Shown: positions 50,346 to 60,209, counted from the stretch's first letter. The stretch: 64,000 bases of DNA from an uncultured Candidatus Melainabacteria bacterium (GCA_932182025.1 CAKNXK010000020.1:1-64000); one strand, 5' to 3'. The notes: generated by a model not told the origin, from the sequence alone. Numbers and translations are program-made.

Positions 50346-51404
50346 ATGGCATTTGAATCAAAGATTAAAACAATAGAGTGGGTAGATAATTATTCAAGAA
50401 TGGTCGACCAAACAGTGATACCTTATGAATACAAGTTTGTTAATATAACAGATGGCGAGAAAATGTTTAATGCAATCAGAGATATGATTGTTAGAGGTGC
50501 TCCTGCAATTGGTATTGCGGGTGCTCATGGTGTTGTTTTATTTGCTCAAGAAGGAGTAAATAAATTTGACAATAGAGAAAAGTTTGTAAATTGGCTAATT
50601 GAAAAAGCTGAATATATGAAAACCTCTCGTCCAACAGCAGTGAATCTTATGTGGGCTTGTCAAAAACAAATTGATGTTATAAAGGCTTCTACTTCAGATA
50701 TTAAAGGTATAGTAGATGAACTTAAAGAAAATGCTATTAAATTAGAAAACGAAGATATCGAAATTAATAAGAAAATTGGTGATTACGGTGCAGAAGTAGT
50801 TCCAAAAGGTGCAACTATACTTACTCACTGTAATGCAGGCGCTCTTGCAACAGTTGGTTATGGAACAGCTCTTGGAGTTGTACGTTCAGCATACGCTAAA
50901 GACAATACTGTTCAGGTATTTGCGGATGAAACCCGTCCGAGACAACAGGGTGCAAGAATTACTACATTTGAACTTGCAATGGATGGTATTCCTGTTACAT
51001 TGATTACAGACGGAATGTGCTCATACTTTATGAAAAAAGGTATGATTGATATGGTTGTTGTTGGTGCAGACAGAATTGCTGCAAACGGTGACACCGCTAA
51101 TAAAATTGGTACTTACACAGTTGCAATTGCTGCTAAATATCATAATATTCCATTCTATATTGCAGCACCATTATCAACAATTGATACCTCAATTGCTACC
51201 GGTGAAGAAATCGTTATTGAAGAACGTTCTAGAGAAGAAGTTACACATATTAACGGTAAAATCATTTGTTCAGATAAGGTTAATGTTATTAATCCCGGCT
51301 TTGATGTAACTCCGCATGAACTAATTGCAGGTATTATTACAGAAAAAGGTATTTTAAGACCTGATTATAATAAATCAATTGCAGAAGCTTTTAAGGCTGT
51401 ATAA
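50346..51404 (+). CDS. mtnA: methylthioribose-1-phosphate isomerase
   Basis: Isomerises methylthioribose 1-phosphate to the ribulose form in methionine salvage. RGAPAIGIAGAHG near residue 52, the catalytic Cys in LTHCNAGALATVGYGTALG near 160, ADETRPRQQGARIT near 195 and the catalytic Asp in VGADRIAANGDTANKIGTY near 238 are all present. At 352 aa it has normal length. It uses methylthioadenosine products from polyamine synthesis (speD is 11 kb away). The rest of the salvage pathway is not in the window. Confidence 0.95.
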   Translation: MAFESKIKTIEWVDNYSRMVDQTVIPYEYKFVNITDGEKMFNAIRDMIVRGAPAIGIAGAHGVVLFAQEGVNKFDNREKFVNWLIEKAEYMKTSRPTAVNLMWACQKQIDVIKASTSDIKGIVDELKENAIKLENEDIEINKKIGDYGAEVVPKGATILTHCNAGALATVGYGTALGVVRSAYAKDNTVQVFADETRPRQQGARITTFELAMDGIPVTLITDGMCSYFMKKGMIDMVVVGADRIAANGDTANKIGTYTVAIAAKYHNIPFYIAAPLSTIDTSIATGEEIVIEERSREEVTHINGKIICSDKVNVINPGFDVTPHELIAGIITEKGILRPDYNKSIAEAFKAV

Positions 51405-51438
51405 ATTCGGTGCCAATTAGAAGTTTATTTTGGAAAGT

Positions 51439-51461
51439 ACGCTCTCATTTGTTGAGGGCGT
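51439..51461. terminator. weak hairpin between mtnA and the PdxA-like gene
   Basis: ACGCTCTCA pairs with TGAGGGCGT (one wobble) around TTTGT, followed by CTTAATT. A short terminator between convergent genes, not a strong one. Confidence 0.45.
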
Positions 51462-51469
51462 CTTAATTA

Positions 51470-52396
51470 TTAATATAAACAAGTTTTAATAGCTTCAATC
51501 ATTGACTCAGGATTTGCCAAATTTTTACCTGCAATATCAAAAGCCGTACCGTGGCTTGGAGATGTTCTAACAATATCAAGCCCGATAGTCATATTTACGG
51601 TTTTTTCAGACGCTGCTGCTTTAATAGGGATTAACCCTTGGTCATGATAACACGCTATATAGCAGTCGTAAGGAGATTTTTCACTATTAAGATAATTCCT
51701 AACTCCTTTAATAAATAAAGCATCAGCAGGCATTGGGTTAGTGATATTAATTCCTCGTTTTCTTAAGTATTCTACTGCAGGAATTATAATTTCTTCTTCT
51801 TCTGTGCCAATAATTCCATTCTCACCGGCATGCGGGTTTAAAGCGCATAGGGCAAAAGATGGTTTATTAATAAGTAATTTGTTTTGGAAATACCAACGTA
51901 ATCTTTCAACTTTTTCAATAAGTATCTCTTTTGTTATCTTAATTTCTTTAACAGCACAATGTCTTGTCAAAAGAAGCACTCTAAAATCTCTGGATGTAAA
52001 TAGCATTTCAGCTTTTTGACCATCATGAGCAAGAAAATGTTCCAAAACTTCTGTTTGTCCGTTAAAATGATGTCCTGCAAGATGCATTGCTTCTTTTGAA
52101 GTTGGAGCTGTTACAATGAATTTTGGTTTGATTTCACAAGCTTTTTGTATTGCTCTGAATGCAAAATCACCGGCATTTGCAGATACCACACCAGGTTCGA
52201 TTTTATGAGGATAATCAATTTCAATTACCTCATAGCCTTTTATTGAACCATAAGTGTTTAGAATTTTTGTATTTGAAATAATTACAATATCTTTCGATGG
52301 CAAATTCAACATATTTAAAGCTTTGATAGTTATCTCCGCTCCAATCCCGTTAGGGTCACCTGTAAGTATTGCGATTTTTTCTGAGTATTTATTCAT
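51470..52396 (-). CDS. PdxA-type phosphate dehydrogenase (PdxA/PdxA2)
   Basis: Family of NAD-dependent dehydrogenases of 4-phosphohydroxy-L-threonine (PdxA) or 4-phospho-D-threonate/erythronate (PdxA2). AILTGDPNGIGAEITIKAL at the start, MLFTSRDFRVLLLTRH near 140, ALNPHAGENGIIG near 185 and CYHDQGLIPIKAAA near 243 with metal-binding histidines. At 308 aa it has normal length. It overlaps by 8 bases a DUF1537 kinase gene, as in D-threonate/erythronate catabolism, so PdxA2 is the better guess. No other B6 gene is near. Confidence 0.88.
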   Translation of the reverse strand: MNKYSEKIAILTGDPNGIGAEITIKALNMLNLPSKDIVIISNTKILNTYGSIKGYEVIEIDYPHKIEPGVVSANAGDFAFRAIQKACEIKPKFIVTAPTSKEAMHLAGHHFNGQTEVLEHFLAHDGQKAEMLFTSRDFRVLLLTRHCAVKEIKITKEILIEKVERLRWYFQNKLLINKPSFALCALNPHAGENGIIGTEEEEIIIPAVEYLRKRGINITNPMPADALFIKGVRNYLNSEKSPYDCYIACYHDQGLIPIKAAASEKTVNMTIGLDIVRTSPSHGTAFDIAGKNLANPESMIEAIKTCLY

Positions 52397-53690
52397 GATG
52401 CGCCAAATAATTTAGAATTTCGATTAAAGTATTTGAGTTTCCAAGGTTTCCTGATTTTGTAATAATCCATTTGCCGTTAATATCTTGACAAATAGAGATT
52501 GCCGGTGCAACTTCATCAATTAAACGAAGTTCATTTGAATTAATAGCTTTACAACATTTATAAGAAGTCTCACCGCCAAGTGTTATTAATACAAAATCAA
52601 TATTATTCATAACCTGTTGTGTTAATTCCGCAAGATAATCTGTAATCATACAAGCGAATTTATCTCTTGTAAGCTCTGCGTTATATGAATCTTCTGAAAA
52701 CCCGTCAAAATTTGCGATTAAATTAGAAGTATGAACACAAACCGTTACTCCGCTTTTTAGATTAGAGGTAACACGTTCAACAACATCTTCGCTAACTCCG
52801 TCTAAAATATTTTTAGTATCGAGTGCAATAAAATTTACATCATCATAATCATCAGATTGTTCTAATTTTTTTATCTGATTAGCTGTAATTTGAGTTGCAG
52901 TCCCTGATACAATGAGTTTTGGCAGTTTGCCTGTATGAATTTCTGCTGCTTCTTTTTCAATTCCTGCGAGCCAATATTTTGAAAGTACCTGAGCACCGGC
53001 TGCTGTTCCGGTTGGAAGCAGTTTTTTGTCACATTTATTGATTGCAAGAGCAATTTGTTCAATATCTGTGATTGAAGTAGCATCAGCTACAATTAGTTTT
53101 TTCCCTTCTTTAATAAGCTCGTTAATTCTTATTAATATTGGACCGGCACCGTTTAGAACAGTTCTTAAATCAATTGTTCCTACTAAATCTGCTTCAATAT
53201 CAATTTGACTTCTTAATAAAGTTGGAACGTGAGATTCTGTAATTGGAGAATGCGGATCCATTGCCATTTCTGTTTTTCCAATAGGAATCCCTTTAGCAAG
53301 ATGATATCCGCCGACAGTAATTCTGCCTTCTTGTGGAAAAGCAGGGATTATAATTGCAGCATCATATTCCAGAAACTCAAGAACAGTAAGCGTTTCTCTA
53401 GCAATATGCCCTCTTAAAGTAGAGTCGATTTTTTTGTAATAATAATCGAACGAAAAGTTTTCGCTAAGTGTTTTTACTGCTTTACCAACGCACAAAATTG
53501 CTTCGCCTGCAGTTACATTTCTAGATTCGCTTGATAAAGCCCATACTTCTGTTCCTGCTTTAACTTTTGGTTCGCAATTGCTATCTAGCAAGATTTTTGT
53601 GCTTGCTCCTTTTTGATGAAACTGCAGTGCTGTATCATTTGCACCTGTTAAATCGTCCGCAATAATTCCAACTAAATCAGAAAATATCAT
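52389..53690 (-). CDS. four-carbon acid sugar kinase (DUF1537 family)
   Basis: N-terminal ADDLTGANDTALQFHQKG is the family signature; FDYYYKKIDSTLRGH near 85 and AFPQEGRITVGGYH near 118 follow. The C-terminal domain has VSGTATQITANQIKKLE and LGGETSYKCCKA. Members phosphorylate D-threonate, D-erythronate or related acids, and some act as hydroxythreonine kinases. At 433 aa it has normal length. It is coupled to the PdxA-type gene (8-base overlap) and starts on the last base of ssb. Confidence 0.88.
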   Translation of the reverse strand: MIFSDLVGIIADDLTGANDTALQFHQKGASTKILLDSNCEPKVKAGTEVWALSSESRNVTAGEAILCVGKAVKTLSENFSFDYYYKKIDSTLRGHIARETLTVLEFLEYDAAIIIPAFPQEGRITVGGYHLAKGIPIGKTEMAMDPHSPITESHVPTLLRSQIDIEADLVGTIDLRTVLNGAGPILIRINELIKEGKKLIVADATSITDIEQIALAINKCDKKLLPTGTAAGAQVLSKYWLAGIEKEAAEIHTGKLPKLIVSGTATQITANQIKKLEQSDDYDDVNFIALDTKNILDGVSEDVVERVTSNLKSGVTVCVHTSNLIANFDGFSEDSYNAELTRDKFACMITDYLAELTQQVMNNIDFVLITLGGETSYKCCKAINSNELRLIDEVAPAISICQDINGKWIITKSGNLGNSNTLIEILNYLAHHE

Positions 53691-54016
53691 TATTCAGCGT
53701 CTCTTTTTGAACCTAATAATCTTACGTTATTAGCGATGATAAGAAAACGTTCTTTTTCTTCGCCGGTTTGGTCTGTCCATTTGCTGATAGAAATTCTGCC
53801 ATCAACAACAACCTGTCTGCCTTTTTTGATATACTCTCCGGCAAATTCAGCCTGTTTATCCCAAACTTCGATATTATACCAGTCAGTAACTTCTTCTTTT
53901 GTTTTTGAATCCCATCTGCCTACGGCAAGAGAAAATGTTGTTTTAACTTTTCCTGATTCAAAATATCTAATTTCGGCATCTTGTCCTGCTCTGCCGATAA
54001 TAGTTGCTGTATTCAT
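53690..54016 (-). CDS. ssb: single-stranded DNA-binding protein, short form
   Basis: The OB fold is intact (MNTATIIGRAGQDAEIRYFESGK, then DWYNIEVWDKQAEFAGEYIKKGRQVVVDGRI). At 108 aa it stops right after the fold and lacks the linker and acidic DDDIPF-type tip that recruits partner proteins. Short tail-less SSBs occur in Cyanobacteria and some plastids. It overlaps the kinase and prsA-like genes by 1 base each, a TAATG arrangement, so it is embedded in an operon. Confidence 0.9.
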   Translation of the reverse strand: MNTATIIGRAGQDAEIRYFESGKVKTTFSLAVGRWDSKTKEEVTDWYNIEVWDKQAEFAGEYIKKGRQVVVDGRISISKWTDQTGEEKERFLIIANNVRLLGSKRDAE

Positions 54017-55119
54017 TATTTCTCCTTTTTAGTTTCTTCTGTTTCTTCTTGTTTGTTTACATTTTTAGGGTCAAAAGACTTGTCTAAGTATTCTATCTTA
54101 GCAGATTTCATTAATCCGTCTGTCAAATTCTTAAGCACTTTAATTTGTTTTTGTGTTTCAAGATAGAATTTGATTTCATCCTTAGCTTTTGCAAATGGAG
54201 TTGAACCAGCTTCAATTCTATCAGTTACTTTAATAATGTGATAACCGTAAGGTGATTGTACAAGTGTTTCGCTTATAGTGTTAGGTTTCATGCTGAATGC
54301 TGCGTTTGAAAATTCAGGAACCATAGCTTCTCTCGAGAAGAAACCTAACTCGCCGCCGCGTTCACCGCTCACTTTATCTTCAGATTCTTTTTTAGCTATT
54401 TTTTCAAAATTATCAGGATTAGCTTTTACTTCTTTCAAGATAGATTCTGCTTTTGCTTTTTTAGCTGCAAAGATATCTTCAACTTTTTTATTAAGTTCTT
54501 CCGGCTCAATATCCTTGTTCTTTGCTTTTATGTCTTTGATTGTTTGAAGTGTATCAGCAGAAATTAAGATATGAGAAGCTCTTACTTGTTCTCCGTGTTT
54601 AAATTGGTCTTTGTGTTCATTATAATATTTTTCTGCTTCAGAGTCCGAAATTGAGATTTTTTCAATTGAATTAACAAGTTTTTTAATTCTAATTTGAGTT
54701 TTCAAATCTTCTGTGAATTCTCCGTTAGATATACCTCTTTGTTTAAGAATTCTATTTAATTCATCTTTAGAACCGACTTTATCAATAATCGATTTCATTT
54801 CGTTTTTGATATCTTCATCAGAAACTTTTATCCCGCGTTTTTCGATTTCTGCATCAATAAGACTTTTTATAATAAGCTCTCTTGTAGCTTTTTCTTTGTA
54901 TATAAGATACATAACGTTAGAGTCTTCTTTAACAAAATTGTTAGCTCCGCCAAAAGCTTTGAATGGAGAGTTGTTGATTTCTTTGTCAACTGCAGTTTCA
55001 AATTCTCCTCTAGTAATTACACTGTCATTAACTTTGATAATTCCTTCTTTATTTTGACCTAATGTACAGCCTGATAATAAAATAACTGATAATGCTGCGC
55101 ATGTAAGAATTTTTTTCAT
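54016..55119 (-). CDS. parvulin-domain lipoprotein (PrsA/SurA-like foldase)
   Basis: A signal peptide with lipobox LLSGC at residues 15-19 makes it an exported lipoprotein. A SurA-type N-terminal helical part (residues 30-170) precedes one parvulin domain: RASHILISADT, FEKIAKKESEDKVSGERGGELGFFSRE, and GYHIIKVTD. The charged C-terminal tail is Lys/Glu-rich. It helps exported proteins fold. It overlaps mfd and ssb genes by 1 base. Its ribosome site (AGGAGAGG) lies beside a GGGGTAAAT copy. Confidence 0.93.
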   Translation of the reverse strand: MKKILTCAALSVILLSGCTLGQNKEGIIKVNDSVITRGEFETAVDKEINNSPFKAFGGANNFVKEDSNVMYLIYKEKATRELIIKSLIDAEIEKRGIKVSDEDIKNEMKSIIDKVGSKDELNRILKQRGISNGEFTEDLKTQIRIKKLVNSIEKISISDSEAEKYYNEHKDQFKHGEQVRASHILISADTLQTIKDIKAKNKDIEPEELNKKVEDIFAAKKAKAESILKEVKANPDNFEKIAKKESEDKVSGERGGELGFFSREAMVPEFSNAAFSMKPNTISETLVQSPYGYHIIKVTDRIEAGSTPFAKAKDEIKFYLETQKQIKVLKNLTDGLMKSAKIEYLDKSFDPKNVNKQEETEETKKEK

Positions 55120-58100
55120 TAAACCTCTCCTATATATTTACCCCTAGTTTTTTTTATATCATAAAACAAACTTGATAAAATGTTAAATATTTCTTCAAAA
55201 CCTGAGTGCTGAATGTTTACCAAAAGTATTGAAACCCCTTCATTACAGCTTTTCGGTGCTAATGTAAATTTTACTCTTCTTAATATATTTCTATCCAAAT
55301 TTGTTTTCAGAATATTCCATTCATATTGAGTGAACGGAGTATAAACCCTTATATTTTCACCGGCTTCTCTTATAACAGAAATTGTTGCGTCTGTCGCGAG
55401 AAGTCTTAATTTAATTAGTTTTATAAGGTTTTCAACCTCATCAGGAATCCTTGAGAACCTGTCTTTCCATTCCGAAACAATGCTGTCTAATTCAATTTCA
55501 TTGTTAACATCTGCCAGACGTTTGTATTCTATCATTTTTTGTTCAGATGAGCCTACCCATTCATCAGGAATAAATGCTGTAACATTAATATCCACAATAG
55601 CAGGCTTTTTTGTAATAGTTCCTTCTCCTTTTAGCTCTAATACTGTTTCTTCGAGAAGCTGGCAATATGTATCAAAACCAACATTAATCATGTGACCATG
55701 CTGTTTTGTCCCGAGAACATTTCCTACTCCGCGGATTTCTACGTCTCGCATTGCGATTCTGTAACCACTTCCGAGAGTTGTGAACTCTTTAATTGCTTTA
55801 AGCCTTTCGGATGCTTCTTTCGATAACTCTTTGTTCTTTTTATACAAACAATAGCAGTAAGCCTGTTTTTCGCTTCTGCCAACCCGTCCGCGTAATTGAT
55901 ACAGCTGAGCTAAACCTAATTTATCTGCGTCATGGATAATTATTGTATTTGCGTTTGGAATGTCTAATCCGTTTTCAATAATAGTTGAGCAAAGCAGAAT
56001 ATCGCTTTCGTGATTATCAAACCCTATTATTACATCTTCAAGCTGTTTTTCGCTTAACTGTCCGTGCCCGATAGAAATTCTTGCATTAGGTACAAGTTTT
56101 TGTAATTCAAGTTTAAACTCTTCTATTGTTTCAACTCTGTTATATAAATAAAATACTTGTCCATCACGGTCAAGTTCATTCATAATAGCATTTTTGACAG
56201 TTTGCTCATTAAACTCGCCAACAAAGGTTTTAATAGGCAGCCTGTTTTGGGGAGGAGTGTTAATAATTGAAATATCTTTAATTCCGGATAAAGACATATA
56301 AAGGGTTCTAGGGATTGGAGTAGCTGACATTGAGATAATGTCTATATTTTCTCTAAATTCTTTTAATTTTTCTTTATGTCTAACACCAAATCTATGCTCT
56401 TCATCAATTACCAATAATCCTAAATCCTTAAAGAAAACATTATCCTGCAAAAGTCTGTGAGTAGCTACAACTACATCACATTTACCAGTAGCAAGGTTTT
56501 TTAATGTTTCCTTCTGCTCTTTCTGTGAACGGAAACGGCATAATAAATCAACATTAACCCCAAAAGGCTTAAACCTATCTGCTATTGTTTGATAATGCTG
56601 TAATGCAAGAACAGTTGTAGGGACAATTACTGCAACTTGTTTTAAGGAAGTCACAGCTTTAAACATAGCGCGCATTGCAACTTCTGTCTTTCCAAATCCA
56701 ACATCTCCGCAAACAAGTCTATCCATTGGGGTTGAGCTCTCCATGTCAGCTTTTATATCATTAATAGCCTTATTCTGATCAGGAGTTTCAATATATTCAA
56801 AAGCCTCTTCCATTTCTAATTGTAATGGAGAATCTTCTGCAAAAGCAATTCCTTCCTGAATTTTTCTTCTTGCATATAATCTAAGCAAATCGTAAGCAAT
56901 TGTTTCAACTTCTTTTTTAACTTTGTTTTTAGTATTTTCCCAATCAGAACCGCCCATTCTGGATAATTTTGGTTTGATTTGTCCCGAACCTCTGTATCTG
57001 CAAAGCATGTTTATTTGTTCAGCAGGAATATGCAGCTTATCTTTGTTGGCGTATTCAATGGTTAAATAATCCTTTAACTGACCGTCAAATTCTTGCTGGG
57101 TAAGACCTTGATAGACACCAACCCCGTGAACTGTGTGAACTACATATTCTCCGGCTTTAATATCATTTATGTTTTCAATATACTCAGCTTTTTCTTTATA
57201 AGCTCGTTTTCTTCCCGAAGGAATATCTTTTTGTCTTTTATTAAATAGTTCTCTGTCAGTAATAATAAGGATTTTTGCATCAGGAATAACAGTTCCTAAA
57301 GAGCTTATATTATCAATATAATTAACTTCAAATATCCCGTATTCTGCTAAAACCTCTTTAACACGTTCTTTGTAATCAGTTGCAATTGTTATTTGATAAT
57401 CTTTTTTTGAAAGCAGAAACTCTGCAGCTTTATCCATATCGGCATCGAATATCGGGATGTTTTCTGAATTTATGTCAATAACTTCATTTGACTCATCAGA
57501 TAAAAAGTTATTAAGAGATATTTTTTGCAATCCGGCTGCTTTTTGAATAATCTCTGATTCTGAGAAATGATTAATTTCCCGTAACGGTTCTATCAAATTT
57601 AGTTTTAATGCTTCATTATAAGAATTGGTGAAAGTTTCATCTATTTGATTAAGCTTAGCGGAAATCTCTGCATACTCATCGTAAACAACTATATAATCCT
57701 TAAAATAGTCTAAAACATTTACCAAATCAGGATTAAAATAACTCTGATAAACATTTACGCCTTCAAAATAACCTTCTTCTCTAAACTGCTCTTTTAGTAC
57801 ATTTGAGAATTCTTCAGGTGCAACAGCTGGTAATACAAATTTATATAAAGGATTAATTTCGATTTCTTTAAGTTTTTCAATTGATTTTTGAGTCTCATTA
57901 TCAAAATATCTGATATCAACAATCTCATCACCCCAAAACTCAATTCTTACAGGGGTTTTATCAAGAGGGTAAATATCCGAAATGTCACCTCTAATAGAGA
58001 ATTCTCCCATATCAGTAACCATTGTTGCACGTTTGTAACCTAATGAAACCAATTGTTCAAGCAGCTTACCTTGTGAAATACTTTCTCCGACTTTCAAATA

Positions 58101-58487
58101 TAGGGAGTTGGTTTTAAAAAACTCTTCTGTCGGAAACTTTTCGGTCAAAGCTTTGACAGGCGCGATAACTAAATCTGCACGATTACGTAATGCTGCAATC
58201 TGTTTTCTGTAATCATATAGATTACCAATAACAGTTTCATATGGAGAAGTGTTTTGGTAAGGTAAAAAATCAGAGTTAATTCCAAAAATGCGTTCTAAAT
58301 CAACCTGATATCTTAACCCTGCTTGTTCTGTAGAAGTAACAAACAATACTTTTTTGCCGGAAAGTGCGCTTATATATTTAACAAGCAAAAGACGGCTAAA
58401 AGATGTTAACCCTGTTAGAGTAAAACTTTTTTGCCCTTTTATATTCCTTACAAATCTGTCAAAAACCTGACTATGTTCTAGTTTCAT
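55119..58487 (-). CDS. mfd: transcription-repair coupling factor
   Basis: Removes stalled RNA polymerase and brings UvrA to template lesions. The UvrB-like N-terminal domains are followed by the RNA-polymerase-interacting domain (INDIKAGEYVVHTVHGVGVYQGL near residue 450). The helicase motifs are GDVGFGKTEVAMRA (Walker A), DEEHRFGVRHKEKL (Walker B), SATPIPRTLYMS, and QLRGRVGRSEKQAYCYCLY. A C-terminal TRCF domain closes it. At 1122 aa it has normal length. Overlaps its two neighbours by 1 base. Confidence 0.97.
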   Translation of the reverse strand: MKLEHSQVFDRFVRNIKGQKSFTLTGLTSFSRLLLVKYISALSGKKVLFVTSTEQAGLRYQVDLERIFGINSDFLPYQNTSPYETVIGNLYDYRKQIAALRNRADLVIAPVKALTEKFPTEEFFKTNSLYLKVGESISQGKLLEQLVSLGYKRATMVTDMGEFSIRGDISDIYPLDKTPVRIEFWGDEIVDIRYFDNETQKSIEKLKEIEINPLYKFVLPAVAPEEFSNVLKEQFREEGYFEGVNVYQSYFNPDLVNVLDYFKDYIVVYDEYAEISAKLNQIDETFTNSYNEALKLNLIEPLREINHFSESEIIQKAAGLQKISLNNFLSDESNEVIDINSENIPIFDADMDKAAEFLLSKKDYQITIATDYKERVKEVLAEYGIFEVNYIDNISSLGTVIPDAKILIITDRELFNKRQKDIPSGRKRAYKEKAEYIENINDIKAGEYVVHTVHGVGVYQGLTQQEFDGQLKDYLTIEYANKDKLHIPAEQINMLCRYRGSGQIKPKLSRMGGSDWENTKNKVKKEVETIAYDLLRLYARRKIQEGIAFAEDSPLQLEMEEAFEYIETPDQNKAINDIKADMESSTPMDRLVCGDVGFGKTEVAMRAMFKAVTSLKQVAVIVPTTVLALQHYQTIADRFKPFGVNVDLLCRFRSQKEQKETLKNLATGKCDVVVATHRLLQDNVFFKDLGLLVIDEEHRFGVRHKEKLKEFRENIDIISMSATPIPRTLYMSLSGIKDISIINTPPQNRLPIKTFVGEFNEQTVKNAIMNELDRDGQVFYLYNRVETIEEFKLELQKLVPNARISIGHGQLSEKQLEDVIIGFDNHESDILLCSTIIENGLDIPNANTIIIHDADKLGLAQLYQLRGRVGRSEKQAYCYCLYKKNKELSKEASERLKAIKEFTTLGSGYRIAMRDVEIRGVGNVLGTKQHGHMINVGFDTYCQLLEETVLELKGEGTITKKPAIVDINVTAFIPDEWVGSSEQKMIEYKRLADVNNEIELDSIVSEWKDRFSRIPDEVENLIKLIKLRLLATDATISVIREAGENIRVYTPFTQYEWNILKTNLDRNILRRVKFTLAPKSCNEGVSILLVNIQHSGFEEIFNILSSLFYDIKKTRGKYIGEV

Positions 58488-58822
58488 TATTCGTCGTAAT
58501 TAGGACTTTCGTAATCAATACCCATTTCTTTGATTGCAGCAATGAATCTTTCAGCACAAGCATGCTGAACTTCCGGCGGTACAACCCTTAATATCTCAAC
58601 GGTTTTTGAAATAACAGGGTCTTTATCATACCATCTGCAACCATTTACAGGTTTTACTAAATCATAAAATTTATCAAGTGCATCTTTGGATACTTTTTGT
58701 TCCAATTTATCCAAAAATACAACAGCGTGTTCTTTTAATTCTTCCTGATAATTCTTTAAAAGCTCAATAACTTCTAATAATTTTGGATCGTGGTCATACC
58801 ATCTTTTATAAGCGGGACTCAT
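58487..58822 (-). CDS. duplicated RWYDxDP-motif protein, 111 aa
   Basis: Two similar halves: RWYDHDPKLLEVIELLKNY at residue 7 and RWYDKDPVISKTVEILRVV at residue 63, each followed by a helix (ELKEHAVVFLDKLE and EVQHACAERFIAAI). It is a tandem helical domain. I recall the RWYDxDP pattern from small proteins of this bacterial group but cannot name a function. It overlaps murA by 17 bases and mfd by 1 base in a tight operon. Confidence 0.75.
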   Translation of the reverse strand: MSPAYKRWYDHDPKLLEVIELLKNYQEELKEHAVVFLDKLEQKVSKDALDKFYDLVKPVNGCRWYDKDPVISKTVEILRVVPPEVQHACAERFIAAIKEMGIDYESPNYDE

Positions 58823-60137
58823 TTAATACCCCCTTTAAATTATTTACCCCTACATTTACCCCATCTTCATCGTTAAATCTTGTAATCTTAGCGCCTAAAC
58901 CTCTTAACTTCGCTTCAAAACATTCATATCCTCTATCTACGTGATGAAGTTTTTCTACAATAGATTCTCCATTTGCCATCAAAGCAGCAATAACTAACGC
59001 TGCACCGGCTCTTAAGTCAGGAGCTGCAATATTCGCACCGGAAAGATGTTTAACCCCTTTAATTATAGCGTGATTTCTGTCCTGATGGATATCAGCGCCC
59101 ATTCTTCTTAAATCAGGGACTTGCATAAATCTGTTTTCATAAAGGCTTTCAGTAATAATACCAACACCATTAGCTGTTGTTAATAATGTCATTGCAATTG
59201 CTTGCAAATCAGTAGGAAATCCTGGATACGGCTGGGTTACAAAATTAATTGAATTTAGTCTGTTTTTGCAGCTTACTTCAATAGCAGTTGGTTCTGCAAG
59301 CTTAATACTTGCACCCATTTGAATTAATTTATCATTAAAGAATGTCAAATGAGCGGGGTAAATATTTTTAATCAAAGCTTTACCCTTTGTTGCAACAACA
59401 GCTGCCATAAATGTTCCTGCTTCGATTCTGTCAGGAATAGTTGTATATTCAGCAGGATGAAGCTGCTCAAGCTTAACTCCGTTGATTACGATTTCAGAAG
59501 TTCCGGCACCTGTAATATCAGCACCAATAGTGTTTAAGAAATTGGCTAAATCAACAATTTCAGGTTCTTGAGCTGCATTTTGAATTCTTGTTGAACCTTG
59601 TGCCGTAACAGCTGCAAGCATAAGGTTTTCTGTTGCGCCAACAGACGGGATATCAAGATAAATATCTGCGCCTACCAGTTTAGGAGCTTTAGCGTGGACA
59701 TATCCGTTTTCAATTTTCATTTTAGCACCAAGGGTTTCTAAGCCTTTTATATGAAAATCAACTCTTCTTTCTCCTATCGCGCAGCCGCCAGGTAGTGCAA
59801 CAATAGCTTCTTTACATCTGGAAACAAGTGCACCCAGAACCGTAAAAGAAGCACGCATTTTGCTAACAAGCTCGTATTTTGCAGTAATTGAAGTAATATT
59901 TGTAGCATCTATTGTAACAGACTTCTCAGCCTTGTTATAATCATATTTGGCGCCTAAATCAGATAAAACATTAAGCATAATGCTAACGTCTGTTAATTCT
60001 GGTACATTATAAATCTTAGTGCAGCCTTTAACAAGAATAGTTGCAGCTAAAAGCTTTAAAACAGAATTTTTTGCACCGCCAATAGAAACTTCTCCTTTAA
60101 GAGTTTCTCCGCCCTGTATTTTAAACTTTTCTACCAA
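58806..60137 (-). CDS. murA: UDP-N-acetylglucosamine 1-carboxyvinyltransferase
   Basis: First committed step of peptidoglycan synthesis, adding enolpyruvyl to UDP-GlcNAc. IGGAKNSVLKLLAATIL near residue 22 and the catalytic Cys in LPGGCAIGERRVDFH near 118, the fosfomycin target. I start at TTG 60137, with GGAGG 4 bases upstream and the residues VEKFKIQGG matching usual MurA starts; an ATG at 60170 would add 11 residues and has no ribosome site. The last codons carry two in-frame GGGGTAAAT copies (Gly-Val-Asn) 12 bases apart. Confidence 0.95.
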   Translation of the reverse strand: MVEKFKIQGGETLKGEVSIGGAKNSVLKLLAATILVKGCTKIYNVPELTDVSIMLNVLSDLGAKYDYNKAEKSVTIDATNITSITAKYELVSKMRASFTVLGALVSRCKEAIVALPGGCAIGERRVDFHIKGLETLGAKMKIENGYVHAKAPKLVGADIYLDIPSVGATENLMLAAVTAQGSTRIQNAAQEPEIVDLANFLNTIGADITGAGTSEIVINGVKLEQLHPAEYTTIPDRIEAGTFMAAVVATKGKALIKNIYPAHLTFFNDKLIQMGASIKLAEPTAIEVSCKNRLNSINFVTQPYPGFPTDLQAIAMTLLTTANGVGIITESLYENRFMQVPDLRRMGADIHQDRNHAIIKGVKHLSGANIAAPDLRAGAALVIAALMANGESIVEKLHHVDRGYECFEAKLRGLGAKITRFNDEDGVNVGVNNLKGVLNESRL

Positions 60138-60209
60138 AATGCCTCCAATACTAACATTATTATCATACAATTAAACTTAATGTATGTAAAGAGGTAATTT
60201 TGTTGAGAA

